Of a DNA stretch of 64,000 bases, positions 33,565-46,030 are shown piece by piece (positions within the stretch are counted from its first letter, which is position 1; each line of letters starts with the position of its first letter). Where the stretch lies: contig JACAXG010000002.1 of NCBI GenBank assembly GCA_018881555.1, forward strand, positions 18,594,077 to 18,658,076, read 5' to 3'. Source of the DNA: Amblyornis subalaris. Lineage: Eukaryota > Chordata > Aves > Passeriformes > Ptilonorhynchidae. A program made the position numbers and the translations under genes. The notes below the pieces were generated by a model. The model worked only from the letters and a program-made list of their open reading frames with translations. It ran no database searches and was not told the origin of the DNA.

Positions 33565-34744
33565 CAATAGAGAAAACAATTTTCAGAATTATTGATTAGA
33601 AAATTAGATATGTGTCCTTCCAGTTTAATGTCCTGGTTACTTGAAAGGCATTTTTCCTCTCTTATCTAGCTCTTTCTCTTCTCTTTCTAGAAAGGGGAAG
33701 ACAGGTTTAAATCACCCATCTTGAGTGCTGTACCCATATTTTTCAGTGCTCTAATATAGCATAACCAAACAAATGCTCCATCAGTCAGAGAAAGTAATGA
33801 CCAATCTCAGATGAGACTAAATGGGTCATAGATCTAATCCCCAACTCACCTTTTCACACTTCTCCTGGGATTGATAGAGAATTTAGAAGGCTATCCATAT
33901 ATCTAGACAAATTAAGCACCTCTAAGCATGTGTTGGTGACTCAAGTTCAACATCTCAATTAAGCAGGGAGGAGCCTAATGCATTTATACACATAGCATTA
34001 AGCAGTCTTGGAATATAAACAGATTTTACTATCTGAGATATATATATTTTGGGTAGCTAAAATACAATTTAGGTAGGACATGTCATTCTTAAACAATAAA
34101 TCTAATCCTATGTAATGCAAAAGACAATGCTGTATAATCCTATTTATGAACTAAACTAATCGAGCTCCACCTTAAATCTAGTTACAACCTTGTCCCTGAC
34201 ATTAAATTAAGCACAATTCACTCCCCTTAGATGACAAGAGACAATAAACCAATTCCATTTTATATTTATGATTAATATTAATTTTTTCCCATTTTAGAAG
34301 TGTTCTCCACTGATCATTTTCCTTTAAAAATTCTGTCTCTCCAACTGTACTTTCATGCTTTATTATCTTTCCCATTCTATACAACTAAAATGTATTATAA
34401 TTAAATTTAAGATAATTAAAACCAGGAAACCGTATGCCTTTCTGAGGGAAGGAGAAGTTGTATAGTCAAGGAAGTTCAGAATACTCTGATTAACACAGGG
34501 ACTTCAGTTCAAGTGAGGAGGTGCTCTTCAGATATTGATTCAGGTTATTTTATTAACTCACACATGAGAAGACTGTCCAGGAGACTAATTGGTATGTTGA
34601 AACACCAGTCAGGAACCCACATAATGTGAAGACATCCCCAAAAAGGAGTGGATGTGGAATTTAACATGGGATGCAGTATAGGAATGGCCTGTTATGTGGC
34701 ACAGAATTCCTAAGGCACTTACCAGTGTGTGAGAAGAGGATGTA

Positions 34745-34880
34745 GGACTGGAGGTATTTAAAAGACATGTAGATGTGGCACATGGGGACACAGCTTAGTG
34801 ATGGCCTTGGCAGTGTCAGGCTATTGATTGGACTCAGTGATGTTGAAGGTATTTTCAACCAAAATGATTCTATGATTCAT
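34745..34880 (+). mobile_element. CR1 3' end with intact ATTCTATG tail
   Basis: GGACTGGAGGTATTTAAAAG, then ATGTAGATGTGGCACATGGG, GACACAGCTTAGTGATGGCC, TTGGCAGTGTCAGGCTATTG and CAACCAAAATGATTCTATG are the CR1 3' UTR in plus orientation, ending in the typical ATTCTATG repeat unit at 34880. It is strongly 5'-truncated. The 140 bp upstream could be more divergent CR1, but I cannot confirm that. Confidence 0.93.
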
Positions 34881-35771
34881 ATAAAACTTAGTGAGAATAT
34901 TCATACAACAAATTCAGATAGTCTTTAAGTAAAACTACCAAAATTAATTCACAAGAACAACATTTTTCTGTAGTAAAATCTTTATTTCAATGATAGCGTA
35001 GAATATTTTTATACCACTAAAATTCTTAGCAACGAATTTGAAATAATAAATAAAAAGCTAAATTTCTATTTTTTCCCATAAATATAATAAATAAAAGTTG
35101 TAAATAAAATCCTTGCTTTACCCTATATACCACAATGACGGGCGCAATCAAATAATGTCTGCTTGGTTATTCTGTAAGATCTTCAAGAAAAACTTTTATC
35201 TAAAGACCAGAAAATAACAAAGTAGGAAAGTAAAAAGCTTGTTCAAAAAAAAATACTACTTTTAATGCAATCTGAAATAAATTAATGCTTCTGAATGCAA
35301 CAAGTAAGAGCTAAAGCAGCCACCAAATGTCACTTGTATTACTTGGCAGATCAATACTACAAGAGACATGGCTATGCATGTAATAGAGTAGATAATGAGT
35401 TCCTACTAATAGTCTGGAGATGCTCTGCATCAGTAAGCTGGAGAGAATACCACACTGGTGACAAAACTGATACTGATGTTTATTCACTAAGAGAACGCAT
35501 AATTTTATACTTATATATAGATACAATGAAAGGTCCCAAAGACAAGATTTAGAAAAGAAAACTTAACTTGGTTTGGCATAATACAATTTCTGCAGATTTC
35601 TCAAAAACCAGAGAAGCTTTATCTGTTTTTATAATCCATAACCTCAATTTAGTAGCCTTTCCGAGGGGCTAGACTCTCATGCAGTGAAAAAATACTACCA
35701 GAATTCACTACTGAACCCACAACTAAAAATGCTAACAAAATTACTAGCTTTGATAATTTATATTTAACTCA

Positions 35772-35938
35772 CATGGCAACTCCTACATGCTTGGAGTTCT
35801 GCTAGAGCTCAGATGACCCTTGCCATGTACATGTTTAGATGAACAAAGGTTTATCTTGCATGGCAACTCCTACGTGCTTGCCCTGTTAGTGCTGAGATGA
35901 TCATTCCAATACATGTGAGTCTGGGAGAGGGAGTGGCT
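35772..35938 (+). repeat. Imperfect tandem duplication, about 87-bp period, two copies
   Basis: CATGGCAACTCCTACATGCT at 35772 recurs as CATGGCAACTCCTACGTGCT at 35859. The copies also share CTCAGATGA / GCTGAGATGA and a TACATGT / ATACATGTG stretch further on. The middle part has diverged and contains indels. Confidence 0.75.
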
Positions 35939-36914
35939 CAGTAATTTGAGTATTAGAGCAACAAGAAAGGTTTCAAAATTTATATCTCGATCATACACTG
36001 AACCCATTTTCCTCTAGAGAACTAATCAGAAAAAAACTAACAATAACAAAAACAACAAAAAAACCAATGGAAGGAAGACAACCTCTCTGTTTTACTATTT
36101 AAGCTCCATCACAAGTACAAAGCATCTTCTTCCAATACCCAACTTATATTAGGCACCACTACAGAGATAATATTTTGCTAATATAAGAGGAAAGGAAGAA
36201 AAAAAAAAAAACAAACGTTGACCTTGTACAAGACTTTACAGTAATACCAATAAATTATTACTGTATAAATATGTGGACAACCTTGTCCATAAATAAAAAG
36301 GATTAAAGTAATTGTCCAGCACTTGTAGTTATACAGTCATCCCTAATGAAGGCTGCAAGTTTACCTAGCCTTAATTATTCCCTAATACTGCTGTCACTCA
36401 AAAATACTACTGCTTATTGAAGAAAGAGAAGCATCTCATCACCTAATTAAACAAAATAACAAAATGATTATGCAACACTTAGAGCAAACTGTTGAGGATA
36501 AGAAGAGGAGATTCTTGTTCTTTGTAGACCCAGTCAACATAACAACAGTAACAATTAAACTGAAAAAAAGCTTTAGGAACAGGCTTTTCTCACTACCAAA
36601 GTAGATAATTTCACTGTGAAGGTGCTTTGCTAAGAATGTTTCATTTAAATAGTTTTCTATCACTGCCATTTTTTATAGTGATTTCTAATAGCCAATATTG
36701 AATGAGCAGAAATTAAGTTCCCACACTTCTCAGAAGCTTGCATGAGACTGATATATTTTTAGTATTCAAGGGGCCTCAGTTTCTTCACTGCTACTTTCAA
36801 CTTTCTTGAAGGTCACCTGTTCTTCTAAAAATAAGTGCAGATGAGAACACCAATTCTAAAAATCTCCTTGCAGCTTCTGGTCAGGATCACTGAAATAGTA
36901 CTGAACAAATTATA

Positions 36915-37490
36915 TTGGGCACCCCTGGACATCAGGCAAGTACAAAGGGCATGAAGCCTGCTGAAATGGCTCCACAGGGTGAGTTTCTTGGCATGAAAGC
37001 ACTCTTACCCAGAGACTCCACCTCCACTTCACGAAGCCCTGACATCTCCTTCAAGACAAAGTCACTCCACTTTGCACTTTTGTGCAAAAAACCACAAGGA
37101 GCTCTGCCAGGACTTCTCAAAGGAGAATCGCCTAGGGACAGCTGGCAGAATTTCTTGCTGGTTTGAATCACTTTGGAGAGACCCCAGCTTGATAGTTGGG
37201 CTGTTTAATCAGCCATGTTCATCAGAGCACATTTTGAACCCCTGTTTGCTTTCCTAACCCCTCCAGGCTTTCTGAAGGGGAGAGAGGCAGGCAGCAAAGG
37301 CAACTTCTGCCACTTCTCCCTTCAGCCTTCTACCCTGCAGAGGTCAGTCAGCAAGATCTGTCTCTGTGTTGAACACATCCAGATGCTCCGGAGACTGAAG
37401 ACTGCAAGAAGCCACAATGAGCAAATCCCGAGTACCCCTGTGGGAGCTTTAAAAAACTCGAAAAATCATAAAGCTGAGTGAAAGAGCAAG
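36915..37490. other. Unassigned non-repeat block with overlapping open frames
   Basis: About 570 bp of somewhat higher GC than the flanks. It contains adjacent or overlapping open frames on plus (36915-37166, 37215-37481) and minus (36932-37171). The translations show no motif I recognise, there is no splice pattern I would defend, and the block is not a CR1 or LTR type known to me. It could be a conserved noncoding element, an old pseudogene or chance. Confidence 0.25.
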
Positions 37491-39984
37491 GAAAGTTTCA
37501 GGTCATCTACAGTCCATTCATCCACTGTAAGGGACGATCAATTATGCTCAAGTTATTATTAGCAAATGGTCAGTTAATCCGTCCTTAGACATCCACAGGT
37601 CTTAAGAAGTTCTGGCAAACTTTCCCAAAGAAAGTTATTGCAACATTTCACAAAAACTACAGGTCATCTGCATGCTTGAGAACAAGTATATGTCAATATA
37701 CCTGTGAATAAATATTATTGTCAGAAATAAAAATACTGGGAAAACACAGGAGAAAAGATGGAGGTACGTGTGTGGGGAGAGTTATCACAACAAAAATAGC
37801 TTGTCTAGAGAAACAATCTAACCCCCAGAAAAATGTGCCTTAGTTTTGCGCCTGTCTCAAAGCTTCAACCACACAAGCTCTGGCAAATTTGGCTTAAGCT
37901 ATCAGTGTTGTCTGCTGATGACTGAGCTGACAGTAAATGTCTACTACCTGGGAGGCAAATTCCAATTGTTACAAATATTGTACACACACACACAAATTAA
38001 ATTCTTAACTGGTAATGCTACTGGATTATTCACTTACATTTTCCTACTGAAAAGAGGAAAGAACAGGTAAATTTCACAGTAAAAGTTAAAGCTTTATAAA
38101 TGCTCTGAAAAATTTAAGCTAAAGTGGCTACCAGAAAAATTTATGAAGTAAACACTATATTCAGTATTCAACAAGTTTTAAATTATCATCTTTAGCTTGG
38201 TGAATACTATGTGTTAAAGAAAGCCTGACACTTCTTTTACTATTAAAATAGACTCTTTAGAGATGCTGCACAAATTAAGCATGAAGTTACTGCTTGCTCC
38301 TCTGTACTACAGGAGATTTCTTCATGCATTAAGGGCACATATGTATAAAATAAGACAACTAGAAAGTGACAATACAAAAATATAAAGAAAAGGGAAGGAC
38401 TTTATCATAGTGCTCTGAAGGGCTGGCTGAATTTCAAACAAAAAACTTAGTGGGTGGGGGAGGGAACACAGAGTGTACTTACTTACATTATTCTTGTTAT
38501 TTAAACTACAAGCTTTCTGGAGCTTGTTCACTGAAATGAGGATGGTTAATCTTAAGTATTCAGTAAATTCCACAGATCAGCTGAAAAGTCTTCTGAGGCA
38601 TGGATTAAAGAACTTTCACAAGGCATCCCTAGTTCATGCATGAGCTAACTGCTCGAAAACACCATGTGCTAAATCTGTATAGGTAAAGACCACACTCTAC
38701 AAATCCTGCTACAATAATTCTAAAGTGTTCAGGATGTTAAAATTAGATAAAACTAATCCAAAAAAGGCCAAATTATTTGTGTGAGTTCTCCTAGTAGAGC
38801 ACACAGAACAAAGGGTAAAGAAGCAATGATGAAAATTGTGAAGGTTTTCTTTTTGTGTTTATTATTATTTTTACTGCAGTATCATGTTGAGACTCTATTT
38901 AGCGCTAGATGCTGAATTACACAACTCCTGCCCTGAAGATCTCATTTAGTTTTAGAGGTCAAATCTCAAATAACTGTGGAATTCTGACCTACTGGCACTG
39001 GACTCACTTAATACTGGAGATCAGAAGCAGGAAATGCTTATTATGCATTTGGTTGTTTTTTGGTTTTTTTTCCTAATTAAGGTAAAATGCCATTTCCTTT
39101 TTTTTGAACAAAATAATTATTCCCCCTTAAAATGAGAGGAATATACATTTAAAACAAAAATGTTCTGTCAAGTATATCATTCTAATGTTACTATTCTGGC
39201 TGATCTGTTCAGCTATTTGTTCCATCTTACTATTCTGGGCTTTCAACAGAAGAGCTGGAAAAAGTACACATTTGCATATTTCTACATTACCAGTGTTTCT
39301 ACATTAACAGCATGTACTATACAGCTCATACTTTCAGTGCATAGCACAGAACACATATAATTTTGTACTTTTCCTTGCCATTTTTTCTTTTCTAACTTTC
39401 ATTTTATATACAATTACATTTTAAATTGTGTTTTAAATGCTTAATTTTATCAAATTATTAATGCCTATGTTTCAATATTTATGGAATACATTAATAATTC
39501 AGAATGCATTATTTATACTTTCAGCATTAGAACACGATTTGAAAATTCAATGGACCATTTTACATCAATTTCTTGTCCTAAATAAAAACATTAACACACC
39601 AGGCATATCAGAAACTTCGTGGAAGGAAGCCTGGGAACAATAAAATATACAAATATAGTGATAATAGAATTATGTAATAAATAAAGAGTTTGAAGTCAAA
39701 TCTAAGTAACAAACTAGCATTTCAGTCACTAGCAAACAAGCTGGATTGAATTAGTGACAGGAATAGGTTTTGCTGCATATTGCTACCTGCCAACCATGAT
39801 AGTGACACCGATTACAACAGAAGCATCATTTGCTAACAGACATCAGAGATGTAGCAATGGCAGAGCGTTCAATTGCATTAGACAATTATGTAGATGGAAA
39901 AACCAACACAAATATGACATTTTTTAGGTCTTTGAGATCAGAAGTTGTTTCATGATTAGCATGACAAAACAAGTAACCACTGGC

Positions 39985-40270
39985 ATGTGACCTCACCAGT
40001 GCCGAATATAGTGAGACAATCACTGCCCTGGTCCTGCTGGCCACACTATTGCTGATACCGGCCAGGATGCCATTGGNTTTCTTGGCCACCTGAGCACACC
40101 CAGCTCATGTTCAGCTACTGCTGACCAGCACCACTAGGTCCTTTTTCACTGGGCAGCTTTCCAGACGCTCTTCCCCCAGCCTGTAGCACTGTCTGGCACC
40201 ATTGTGACCCAGGCACAGGAGCCAGCACTTCACCTTGTTGAACCTCATACAACCGGCCTTGGCCTGTCCT
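39985..40270 (-). mobile_element. CR1 internal fragment (C-terminal end of ORF2)
   Basis: On the minus strand the translation runs MRFNKVKCWLLCLGHN, then CYRLGEERLESCPVKKDLVV, and after a frame break AKKxNGILAGISNSVASRTR and VIVSLYSALVRSH. This is the recognisable end of the CR1 reverse-transcriptase ORF. A frameshift and an N at 40077 break it. It is flanked on the right by an older CR1 in the opposite orientation (from about 40310). Confidence 0.9.
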
Positions 40271-40309
40271 GTTCGACACATCCACAAGTAACATGGCAAG
40301 GGAGAGGGA

Positions 40310-41015
40310 GAAAGGGATGGCAGTACTTCAGTGAGGTGAGCGAATCTACTGATGGTACACACTACAAGGTAGTAAAGAGGAGTGCCTTAAAGATCAGCAA
40401 AAATGCTTATCAGTCTGAGTGACCAGGTAATAAAATGGCTGGTGAAATTCAATTTAGGCTCATGTAAAATGATACGCATATGGAAAACTAATCCTAGCTT
40501 CATATATAAAACAAGAGGCTCTGAGTAGACCAGTAACACTAAGGAGCAGAAGAGGTAATTCCATGAAAGCATCAGTTTGGTGCTTGGCCATACTAAAAAA
40601 GCGAATTAGGAAATTCAAGAAGCACCATGAAAATTAGGAAATATTAGGAAAGGAAAAGAGTATCAAACAGAAAAAAAGTATATTCTGTATAATTCCATAA
40701 AATTATGCTTGTTCCACCCTTTAAATATTGCATGAAGCTTCTGCCTGTTCCTCTCAATAGAGAGTGGAAAAAGGTTCTGAGAGTGCAAGAAGGATCTATG
40801 GTATGAATTGTCTCCCTACATGGAATGCTCAAACACATGGAACACTTCTGTGTGCAAAAAATGTGAGTTCGGGAGCTGCTATGACAGAGATCTACAAAAT
40901 CTTTAGTGGCAACATCTTACATAGAGATGAAGTATTCGTGTTTTCTTCCAATACAGCAAACAAATGGATAGCACAAAAAGGTAAGAGGAGTCAGGTTCAA
41001 AGCAAACATGTGGTT
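40310..41015 (+). mobile_element. Ancient CR1 LINE fragment, 3' half
   Basis: GGTAATAAAATGGCTGGTGA, then AAATTCAATTTAGGCTCATG and AAAATGATACGCATATGGAA, follow the conserved CR1 line encoding WQVKFNxxKCKVMHMG. Downstream, AAAAAAGCGAATTAGGAAAT, GGTTCTGAGAGTGCAAGAAG and GAGATCTACAAAATCTTTAG match later CR1 segments in correct order to about 41010. The copy has many indels and stops and is clearly older than the neighbouring minus-strand CR1. Both ends are approximate. Confidence 0.72.
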
Positions 41016-44000
41016 GGATTTCAAACAACGAGCAGCAGCACCATGGACTCTGTGCAGGGGACACTGAATGCAAGCTGACGTGATGAAGTCAAGGGAAAAA
41101 CAGACTTGTGCAAGTTCACTGCAGGTACCTAAACACACTAACTTCCAAAAGCTTACAAGACCAAGCTGAAAATGCTCAGAAGCTGAAAGAGTATTAGGAA
41201 GTATCATACGGGCTAATCCTATTCTTACTCTTCTCTAAGCATCTGCAGGTGGCTACTGTTGAAGTACAAATACTGAACAAGATAGATTGGCACAGAATTC
41301 ATTATCTGGTTAGATATTTGTGGGCAATTTTTATGCAAATTAACAAATATTCACATTACAAAGGCTGAGTTAAAGGGGTACAATCACATACAATCATATC
41401 TAATGACTTTACAGCAGCTTAAATATTTAAAAGATAAGCACTCAAATTGCATTTCAGTGTCCTTGAACTCATGCTCAGGTGGAAGTTCCTGTCTTTAAAA
41501 GTTCAAACCCTTCTTGCAACTTAGTCGTTGAAACTATGAAAGCTAGGTATGATTACTCCTACAGTAAATAGTTTATCTATAATAATTTAGTTGAACTAAT
41601 CTCTTCTCCGGATTTTAGGTATTTTGTTGTGTTTCCTGCTCTGTGTTGCTCAGCCAGCAACTTAGGCAAGAAAGTCCAATATGGCCAATCCTGTCATATT
41701 ATTTTTCTTTAACCAAGTTCCATTTGATATCTACTGCAGGGCAATAAAACTTTAATGGACAGCTATTTCAGAACCACACAACTCCGTATGGTTAAACACT
41801 CCTTCCAATTTCCAACCTAAGTGTATTCATGCCCACCCTTATAGCTACTTGTTCTTTTGCCAAAGCCATCATTTATCTTAAGTAACTCTTCTTCCTTCAG
41901 TGTTTACCCTCTGATATACTTACATGGGGGTGGGGGGGTGTCACAACTGCTCTAAACTTTAACTTGTGTACATCAAATAAATCACAAACCTACTTCTTAG
42001 CTGCATGTTATTACAGTCATAATATATCATTTCTGAATACGAAATTTTACATTAGATCTTTCCAGTGCTTTGTAAAATGGCACCATTTTCTTTCTAGCTA
42101 TTTCAGAAATACTTCATCTGATACAGCGTAATAGCAAATTTGCTTTTTACAGAATTCAGGTTCATTTTTGCTTGGCAATTATTGTCTAGGTCAGCCAGGG
42201 CTTCTCAGGTTTTCTTATGCACTCTTCTACAGATAAACGTAAAAATGCTTCTTTTGACATTTGCACTTTCTATTACATTTCACCCTAATCAATTCAGTCT
42301 TCAATCTTTCACCATTTAATGAGACTTTTCATTTCTCATCTACAGATGAAAACATCAACAACTTCCCACTTTCTGTCTACTGATTAAGACTGGTATCTCC
42401 AAGAGACTTGCAACAGGAGACAAGAAAATAAGACAGAAAAACACAGGCACAAATACTAGCATTAGTATTACTGGTGCCTGTTCAGGTAGGTATTTGACAA
42501 GCTACAAGTAGGGTTTTGATGGACTACGATGAAGTAGTTTTACAGATTAATGAATATCATTAACAGCAGCATAAAAAGCAGCACATTTCTGTATGACTTG
42601 CATACAAATTGCACCCAGAAAGTTTTCTTTACACACTGTCCATTCCGCAATACACGGTGCACTGAAAACCTTTTAAAAGTTTTTGGTTTATTTTTCATTG
42701 CTTGTGCTTCTTTTCCATTAAAGATACACTCATTAGAATCAAAAATAGGGCTGCTTTCAGAATGTTTAAATGAATTTTTTATATAATTGAAAAATGGAAT
42801 ATTTTATTCCCTATGTAGAGAGCTATCGAAAACAACAAATGTGCCTTAAGTATCTTACTGAATTAACCATACCAGTTTTAACTGCTCTTGTTAAAGTGTA
42901 TCCAAGGGTCAGATATAAAATAAAAAGGACTGCACTAAAGGACAGAGCATAAGAAAATAGCTGGTCGGGTCTAGGGATCAAACCCACAGGCTTCGTTAAG
43001 CACCTTAATTTTCTAGACCCTGTATGTACAGCCTTAGGTACAGAAAAATAGTATTCACAATGCTCAGTATGCCGAGTAGAGGAAATACCTACAACTACCA
43101 AAATGAACCATGCAAGAAAAATGTGTTTCTGAAATTGTATATCTTTTATGTATTTAGATACCAAAGCTACAGTAGAAGTAAACACCTCAAATTATGTTAA
43201 ACATTTTTGACTTTTAGTTTTTTCAGCCATCTTATCTGTGTTCAGACAATTGGATTAACTAATGCTATTGCCCATATCTCACACAGGCAATAGTGCATCA
43301 TAGGCACTGATGCACTACTGGCAAACATTGATTGAGTAAGTAGAAATCTCCATCTACTCAGATCCATCCTTCTAGAAGATTCACCTTCCTAGAAGAATGC
43401 CTTAAGCACCTGGATACAGGCATTGTTTCTGAAATTTGGCAAAGAAAAAAGAGCTGTGGTTTGGGCTTTACTCCCTACTGTCTACTTGTGTCAAATGTGC
43501 TCACTTAACTCCTCCTGGTTTACGTTCCCGGAAGAATGCAGTAGCACAAATGTTCAGCCATGGTTTCTAAATAGCCTTTGGAACACCTAAGCATAATGAC
43601 AGGTCTGTCTCCAGGTCTGGAATCGGCATTGTCTTTAAAGTTTATGAAAGTTTTTACTAGAACTTTTAGACATGGGAGGCTGCTAAATAGATTTTTCAGA
43701 TTTTTCAGATCACTCTCTTGACCTTGGAAATCAGAATCCCACGCAAACGCAAAGCTGGGGAGGTATTTCAGAGTAGAATAGCTGTACACATGCCTTCCCT
43801 GTTCGTAGTCTTTCCTACAGACAGAAGGAAATTTCCCATTTCTTACTCTGTGCCATAGACAGAGTATCAGATTTGCTTCCTCCATTTTGGCTTGGCTCTG
43901 CACAGCTCTTAAGCAGCACTTCACATATCTAGTTTCTTGGAAATTTGCCCTTTGGTTCTGTTAATTTAATGAAGTTGTATATTTTACACGTATTTTTTCC

Positions 44001-44516
44001 TAACATTAGTGATTTTATTTTTTCCCTAACATTACTGTTCTCTACATTAACAGCCTCAAAATTAACACTTTGTCTGAAAAGATATTTTCTAGTTCAGAAA
44101 ACATTTCCAGTATAAAATACAAATCTATCACCTCAAAAACTATCTCTCATTTGTCATGATAATTAATTATATGTGTAATGCAGTGATGATAGGAAATGTC
44201 AATAATAATTTCTTTAGCACCACGCTTTCTTACATACTTTTTAACATATGATGAACATAAAGATTTTTTATATACCTGTGCTCAATCAGTCTCTAAAATT
44301 TTAAAGTCCCATTTATTTTTAATACACTTACTCTCTAATCTCCCCTGCCCTAGTGGATTATCCCACAGTACGGCAGAATCATACGCTTTCAAGGCTTCTG
44401 ACAGTTTCTGTGCTTACTTCTACCTTAAGTCAAGGTTGTACATATGTTGTACGTAGAGTTGCGTATAAAAAGATTTCTTCTATCCCTCTTCCTCCTCATG
44501 AAGGGAAATACATGGA

Positions 44517-44540
44517 GCTTACTATCAACAGATAGTAAGC
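44517..44540 (+). repeat. Perfect 10-bp inverted repeat with 4-nt loop
   Basis: GCTTACTATC, loop AACA, GATAGTAAGC. It sits in AT-rich unique sequence and has no evident role. Confidence 0.9.
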
Positions 44541-46004
44541 AGAAGCAACTTTTCACCGTAAATGAACTTTTAAAGCTTATAAAAACAAAATAATGCAGGA
44601 TAATTAAAGCTGTTCTGTTACAACTATAGGGCATTCTCCAGTTCTGCAACATAGAACGTATATACTCATAGAAATGCAAGTTTACACACACAACACAAGA
44701 AAAACCAGCTGAAGGACAGATTCCTTGTCAGAACACATGGATATTGAATTGAAGCCCTCGATATACAAGACAGGTTTGAGAATCTTGTGGTCAATTTTCA
44801 GCCACCCACACTTATCCAAAATTCTAGAGCTTTGTCTACATTTGAATTAGAAAAAACCCCAAAACAAGACCAGACACCCAAAACAAGCAACCCCCAAACT
44901 ATTATATTCACTTTACTTCCCAAAGTGTAGTTGCATCAGAGGTTAGGTTTTTTTAAAGGTGAGTGCCAACACACTTTGCTTGTAAGAAGTAAAACCAGCT
45001 TCTATCATTCANTTTTATCACTCCATCTATTAACACCATTTCTCAGTGGTAGTACTAGATATGAAACAAAAAAACAAACAAACCACCAACCAAGTGTAGA
45101 CCGAGGCATAGAGAAAATATTTTTGATTTGTGAGTTGCGCAGGCATACCCTGTGAAAATAAATCTGCCTTAATCCTCTTGCCTGAAAAAATCTGAAAGTT
45201 CTTTCCAAGCACTTTAAAAATGTAGTTTCTCTTTAATAACTTTAAACTGCATTACCAGTGAAAGCAGCACTATGCAAGGAACATTTCAACCAATCTGTCT
45301 TCAATATTCTCTGTGTATCTACTAGATTGATGAAAAAGGAATAAAAGTTTGCATCTGACATGCTGTTTCCACAGATAAAGTTAGCACTTGTCTAGGAAGC
45401 AGTGCTACTGCTTCCACAGACATCCTGGGAGCCTTCTCCAGAGCAACTTTCCAAATAGTACTGGCAGAGAAACCCCAGTTGACTCTGAGGAGGAAAAAAA
45501 CCGGACATTATGAAGATGATCTCCCCTAGAAGCAAGATCCAAGGGACACAGTTTCTCAAAGAACTCATATTTTAAGGCTACAGAAGTGGCATTTGGTCAG
45601 ATCTTTGAACAGCTGAGAACACAGGATGATCTCATGCCTAACACAAAAAGTGTTATTATGATAAAATATCTTATATTAATTTATCTTTATTTCAGACAAG
45701 CTCAAAATCATTAATCAAACCATTCCAACAACTCTGGGCAACACATGTATTTGGAAAGAGTTTTGCAGAAATTCTGGACTCAGACATATACCTACCTCCC
45801 ACTATCAACTAATTGAACTATTATGATATTATATAATATCAAAACCAGAATACATTGTGCACTAGTAATGATAATGATTTTTTCCAACACAAACACTGTA
45901 TAGAGATCTTGATTTTTCATGGTACTCTTCTACCTGACTCCAGTGGAAGAAGTACTTTCAAGAACAGGGACCCACAATGGTATGTTTGCCTTACGGTACC
46001 TTCT

Positions 46005-46030
46005 TGAGTACAGCTCTTGAGCTGTACTCA
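46005..46030 (+). repeat. Perfect 12-bp inverted repeat with 2-nt loop
   Basis: TGAGTACAGCTC, loop TT, GAGCTGTACTCA. It is a near-perfect 26-nt palindrome in otherwise unique sequence. It matches no mobile-element end known to me. Confidence 0.95.

Noticed and set aside
42823..43185. 120-codon minus-strand frame with a hydrophobic stretch
   Set aside because: The hydrophobicity comes from AT-rich composition. It has no family resemblance and no gene context.
43520..43924. Longest open frame in the window, 134 codons on the minus strand
   Set aside because: No recognisable motif and no splice or promoter context. A frame of this length is expected by chance in 64 kb read six ways.
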